From Arthrobacter cupressi (lineage in GTDB: Bacteria; Actinomycetota; Actinomycetes; Actinomycetales; Micrococcaceae), in the NCBI RefSeq assembly GCF_900099975.1, contig NZ_FNEI01000005.1:186001-250000 (forward strand): a stretch of 64,000 bases of DNA, in the 5' to 3' direction. The notes below the pieces were generated by a model. It saw only the letters and a program-made list of their open reading frames with translations. It ran no database searches and had not been told where the DNA came from. The position numbers and the translations under genes were made by a program. This document shows, one piece after another, positions 60,915 through 64,000 of this stretch (within the stretch, counting starts at the first letter, position 1; the number at the start of each line of letters is the position of its first letter).

Positions 60915-61582
60915 AGGGCACGCTTCCGGGGTCCGGGCACCTGCGCGTCCGATTCGCGCAGGTAGAGCGGGGTGGAGTCCGGCAGCTCCCGGCCGGCGGA
61001 GAGCAGGGCGAGGGCGAACTGGCCGAGGGACGCCGCGCTGGGCTGGGTGTCCTGGAAGTCCTCGTCGGCTTTGACCACGTCGGCGTAGATCCCGGCGCCG
61101 GCGCCGTACACCGGAAGGTCCGGCAGTTCGGAAGCGAAGCCGACGTGCGGGCCGTCCGCGAGTTCCGGAAGCTGGCCGTCGAGCAGGGTGTAGCGGGCCC
61201 AGTAGACCTCCTTACGGCGGGCATCGGTGGCCACTAGGAATTCGGCGGGCGCGCCGGTGGACTCGGCCACTTCAAGGGCAATCGCGTCCAGGCTCATGAG
61301 GCCGTACAGCGGCTTGTTCCAGGCGAAGGCCAGGGTGCGGGCCGTGGCGATCCCTGATCGCAGGCCGGTGAACGGGCCCGGGCCCACGCCGGTGACGATC
61401 AGGTCGATGTCCGCTCCACTGACGCCCGCACCGGCGAGCAACTGCTCGATGCCGGGAACAAGGACCTCCGCGTGGCTGCGGGTGTCCTCAGTGGCGAAGG
61501 AATCCACCACGCCCTCCATGGCGTCGTCGGAGATGAGGGCGGCACTTGCCACGGCCGAGGTGTCGATGGCCAGGATCAGCAT
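60911..61582 (-). CDS. tsaB: t6A complex subunit TsaB
   Basis: A 223-residue inactive Kae1 paralogue that scaffolds TsaD. ILAIDTSAVASAALI opens the ASKHA fold and VTGVGPGPFTGLRSGIATARTLAFAWN is the TsaB hallmark. The ATG overlaps the tsaE stop by one base (TGATG). Confidence 0.95.
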   Translation of the reverse strand: MLILAIDTSAVASAALISDDAMEGVVDSFATEDTRSHAEVLVPGIEQLLAGAGVSGADIDLIVTGVGPGPFTGLRSGIATARTLAFAWNKPLYGLMSLDAIALEVAESTGAPAEFLVATDARRKEVYWARYTLLDGQLPELADGPHVGFASELPDLPVYGAGAGIYADVVKADEDFQDTQPSAASLGQFALALLSAGRELPDSTPLYLRESDAQVPGPRKRAL

Positions 61583-62223
61583 CAGTTGTTCTCCTCCGGA
61601 AGAGCGGGAGCCTCGTGAAGGGCGGTGGCCCCATCAAGGGCGGGCGCAAGGACGTCGGGCACGGTGGCCCAGCGCGGACCGAAGCCGCGGAACACAATGG
61701 CGCGGGGTTCGTCGTCATCGTCGGTGTCGAAGTCCAGGACGGCGTCTCCGGCAGCCGCCTCGCCGGCCGCTCCCCCAACAGGCCGGTGGAGTTCGACGTC
61801 GAGGCGGCTTTCGGCCAGGTGCTCCACCCGGCCGCGGCCCCACTCCACCACCGTCACGGACGAGTCCATGGTGTTTTCCAGGTCGATGTCGTCGATTTCC
61901 GCGGCAGATTCGAGGCGGTAGGCGTCCACGTGCACCAGGTCCGGGCCGCCGGGGCGCGGACCGTCCGGCAGGTTCGGGTGGATCCGCACCAGCACGAAGG
62001 TGGGTGAGATGACCCCGGCACGCACGCCCAGGCCTTCGGCGAGGCCCTGGGTGAAGGTCGTCTTTCCGGCACCAAGCTCGCCGGTGAGCACCAGCAGGTC
62101 CCCCGCCTCCAGCACCCGCCCCAGGGCTGCGCCGAGCGCGTGGGTGCCATCCGCGGTCGGGATGCTGACCGAACGCTCCCAGGACGGGCCGCTGCCCTGG
62201 TCCACTGGATTCTCCAGGCTCAC
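61582..62223 (-). CDS. tsaE: t6A complex ATPase TsaE
   Basis: A 213-residue P-loop protein. Walker A GELGAGKTTF (48-57) and SPTFVLVRIHP with HVDAYRLES are conserved; longer than E. coli TsaE (153) by a C-terminal acidic extension. It cycles the TsaB-TsaD complex. GTG start overlaps the alr stop (GTGA). Confidence 0.95.
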   Translation of the reverse strand: MSLENPVDQGSGPSWERSVSIPTADGTHALGAALGRVLEAGDLLVLTGELGAGKTTFTQGLAEGLGVRAGVISPTFVLVRIHPNLPDGPRPGGPDLVHVDAYRLESAAEIDDIDLENTMDSSVTVVEWGRGRVEHLAESRLDVELHRPVGGAAGEAAAGDAVLDFDTDDDDEPRAIVFRGFGPRWATVPDVLAPALDGATALHEAPALPEENN

Positions 62224-63422
62224 AGCGCAGCCCCTTCCACGGGCGCAAGCTCGTTGATGTAGCTGCGCGGAACGCGCGGGCTGATGCGGGTGACGATCTC
62301 ATAGTTGATGGTGCCGGCCGCCGCGGCCCAGTCGTCCGCCGTCGGGCCGCCGTCGGCGCCGTCACCGAACATGACCACCTCCGAGCCGGGCAGCGCTGCG
62401 GCCTGCTCCGGGTCCAGGTCGCCGAAGTCGACCACCATCTGGTCCATGGCGATCTGTCCCACCACCGGGTAGCTGGTGCCCTTGATCCGGACCGGACCCC
62501 CGGTGGCCACCCGGGGAACGCCGTCGGCATAGCCCAGCGGAATGAGCCCGAGGGAGCTTTCGCCTTCCGTGCGGTATTTCAGGCCGTAGGACACCCCCTG
62601 GCCTTTCGGGACGCGCTTGCAGTTGGAGAGCAGGGTGCGCACGGTCATGGCCGGGCGCAAGCCAAGTTCGGAAGAAGGCTGGCCGTCGAACGGGGAGAGC
62701 CCGTACAAGCCCAGGCCCACCCGGACGAGGTCGAAATGCGCGTCCGGCCGGGACAGCGTGGCCGGGGTGTTGGCGATGTGCCGCACCTCGGGGTCCACGC
62801 CGGAATCCTCGGCCATCGCCAGCGCCTCGCGGAACACGGCAAGCTGTTCGTCAGTTTCCGGACGATGCGGTTCGTCGGCCACCGCGAGGTGCGAGAAGAT
62901 GCCCACCACCCGCAGCAGGCCCTCGTCCTGGTGCTCCATGGCCTTGCCGAGCAGCTTGTCCCAGTCGTCGATGGTGCAGCCGTTGCGGCCCAGGCCTGTA
63001 TCGACCTTCAGGTGGATGCGGGCGGGACGCTCCTGTTCCCGGGCGGCGGCCACCACGGCGTCCAGTTCCCAGCCGGAGATCCCGATGTCGACGCCGGCGG
63101 CCACTGCCGCGGCGAAGTTGCTTTCGCTGGTGTGCAGCCAGGCGAGCAGCGGAGCGTCGATGCCTGCGGCACGGAGCCCGAGGGCTTCGGAGATGTGGGC
63201 CACGCCAAGCCAGCGGGCCCCGGCGTCAAGGGCCGCGCGGGCCACCTGGACGGCGCCGTGGCCGTAGGCATCGGCTTTCACCACGGCCATGACCTTGGCG
63301 GGGGATGCGATGGCCACAAACTGCCGGACGTTATGCCTGATGGCCTCGAGATCGATGACGGCCGAGCGTTCCAAGACGGAGGGGGTTGGAGAATCAGGGC
63401 GTCCGGATACTTCGTAGCTCAC
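62220..63422 (-). CDS. alr: Alanine racemase
   Basis: A 400-residue fold-III PLP enzyme making D-alanine for peptidoglycan. The cofactor lysine is in VVKADAYGHG (Lys49), and the second-barrel tyrosine in GQGVSYGLKYRT. Leaderless: GTG 63422 with -10 TAGAAT (63429-63434) 6 nt upstream. Heads the alr-tsaE-tsaB-rimI-tsaD operon. Confidence 0.96.
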   Translation of the reverse strand: MSYEVSGRPDSPTPSVLERSAVIDLEAIRHNVRQFVAIASPAKVMAVVKADAYGHGAVQVARAALDAGARWLGVAHISEALGLRAAGIDAPLLAWLHTSESNFAAAVAAGVDIGISGWELDAVVAAAREQERPARIHLKVDTGLGRNGCTIDDWDKLLGKAMEHQDEGLLRVVGIFSHLAVADEPHRPETDEQLAVFREALAMAEDSGVDPEVRHIANTPATLSRPDAHFDLVRVGLGLYGLSPFDGQPSSELGLRPAMTVRTLLSNCKRVPKGQGVSYGLKYRTEGESSLGLIPLGYADGVPRVATGGPVRIKGTSYPVVGQIAMDQMVVDFGDLDPEQAAALPGSEVVMFGDGADGGPTADDWAAAAGTINYEIVTRISPRVPRSYINELAPVEGAAL

Positions 63423-63431
63423 CCAACGATT

Positions 63432-64000
63432 CTAATGCTGGGCGGGGAGCGCGCTTGACGGCGGGCGCAGCGCGGAGCGGCGGAGTGCCCCGTCAGGGAC
63501 CCTGCTGACAATGTCCTCGAGGAAGGCGAAGCGCCGGAGCCACTGGCTGGACTGGCGTTCGGGCCGGGCGTTGGCCCGGTGCCACCAGTCGGCGATGTCC
63601 CCCCAGCCCGGAGCCGAGAAAGAGCCGCCCAGTTCCTGCACGGACAGCGAGGCGCAGAGATTGGCGAAGCGCAGCCGGTCCCCCAGCGGCCAGCCGGCCA
63701 GGCAGCCGACAATGAAGGCGGCGCCGAAGCAGTCCCCTGCCCCCGTGGGGTCGTGGGCTGTCACGGGCAGGGCCGGCACCCATTCCTCCTCGCCGCTTTC
63801 GGAATCCACCGCCATGGCGCCCTGCGCGCCCAGGGTCACCACCGCCACGGGGACCCGCTCGGCCAGCATGTACAGCGCGGACCACGGGTTGTCCGTTCCG
63901 GTGAACGCCATGGCCTCGCGCTGGTTGGGCATGAAGGCGTGGAAGTAGCCCAGCTGCTCCAGGCGTTTTGCCGACCAGGCCCCGCTCGGGTCCCAGCCGG
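63432..64000 (-). CDS. PfkB-family carbohydrate kinase, partial
   Basis: The C-terminal part of a ribokinase-like sugar kinase, cut by the window edge. The PfkB signature 2 is HDPTGAGDCFGAAFIVG, with the catalytic Asp in GAGD. The frame is open to 64000 (GWDPSGAWSAKRLEQLGYFHAFMPNQREAM). The stop is 9 bp before the alr start, inside its promoter. Sugar not known. Confidence 0.88.
   Translation of the reverse strand, partial: GWDPSGAWSAKRLEQLGYFHAFMPNQREAMAFTGTDNPWSALYMLAERVPVAVVTLGAQGAMAVDSESGEEEWVPALPVTAHDPTGAGDCFGAAFIVGCLAGWPLGDRLRFANLCASLSVQELGGSFSAPGWGDIADWWHRANARPERQSSQWLRRFAFLEDIVSRVPDGALRRSALRPPSSALPAQH

Overview
The window is high-GC actinobacterial chromosome. Gene order and protein details point to the Micrococcaceae (Arthrobacter / Pseudarthrobacter type): the galU-rimJ-sepX neighbourhood, two CIRCE elements ahead of groES-groEL1, a Zur-type box ahead of a CobW-like gene plus a second L36 gene, an MTES_1575-type helicase-nuclease next to guaA, and many TAnnnT boxes sitting 6-7 nt before a start codon (leaderless transcription). 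This taxonomic assignment is inference from content; no 16S gene is present. Coding density is high and no gene-free stretch exceeds 300 bp; the longest gaps (7874-8129, 17629-17803, 40182-40370, 45818-46009, 56806-56997) are described below or hold only promoters and hairpins.

Layout. 1-2958: end of xseA, xseB, a PPK2 kinase and an AlaA-type aminotransferase. 3079-6570: a four-gene OpuC/OsmU-type osmolyte ABC importer. 6694-8582: rsgA broken by one base, preceded by a candidate 24-codon reading frame, then a Nudix hydrolase. 8660-14863: GH35 beta-galactosidase, pirin, a GlcNAc-kinase-like protein, and a divergent LysR/MFS pair. 14879-19758: a PLP sulfur-amino-acid enzyme with a divergent Lrp regulator across nested palindromes, an ArsR-type regulator with striking 14-bp operator iterons, a second MFS transporter and a second Lrp regulator. 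19768-23479: DUF1761 protein, a stand-alone CorA C-terminal fragment, ZapE-like ATPase, ferritin and a Usp-CrcB-CrcB operon. 23612-28277: tRNA-Ala(CGC), an NAD-binding protein, SepX, RimJ-like, GalU, 5-FTHF cyclo-ligase and FmdB.

28387-35132: a SAF-domain (CpaB-like) protein, a small conserved protein, a 1321-residue degenerate superfamily-1 helicase fused to a restriction-endonuclease-fold domain, and guaA. 35233-40181: DUF3817, SURF1, an orphan PTS EIIA, glpD and guaB3. 40371-49234: secreted subtilase, ABC exporter, guaB, an OafA-type acyltransferase with SGNH domain, DUF389 protein. 49285-51451: groEL, groES and two CIRCE boxes. 51505-56805: small membrane protein, THUMP-like methyltransferase, shikimate-dehydrogenase-like protein, the zinc-starvation pair (L36 paralogue and a P-loop-less CobW relative) and a YbdK-type glutamate-cysteine ligase. 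56998-59268: PadR-DUF1048-ABC exporter operon. 59272-64000: the tRNA t6A cluster tsaD-rimI-tsaB-tsaE, alr and the start of a PfkB-type kinase.

Most genes are housekeeping. Purine nucleotide synthesis is spread over guaA, guaB3 and guaB within 12 kb. The items most worth a second look are the helicase-nuclease with substituted Walker residues, the 14-bp iterons at 17655-17710, the CorA remnant, the 19-bp duplication at the sepX/NAD-binding-gene junction, the rsgA frameshift, the repeat insertion in TsaD, and the Zur/CobW/L36 unit.
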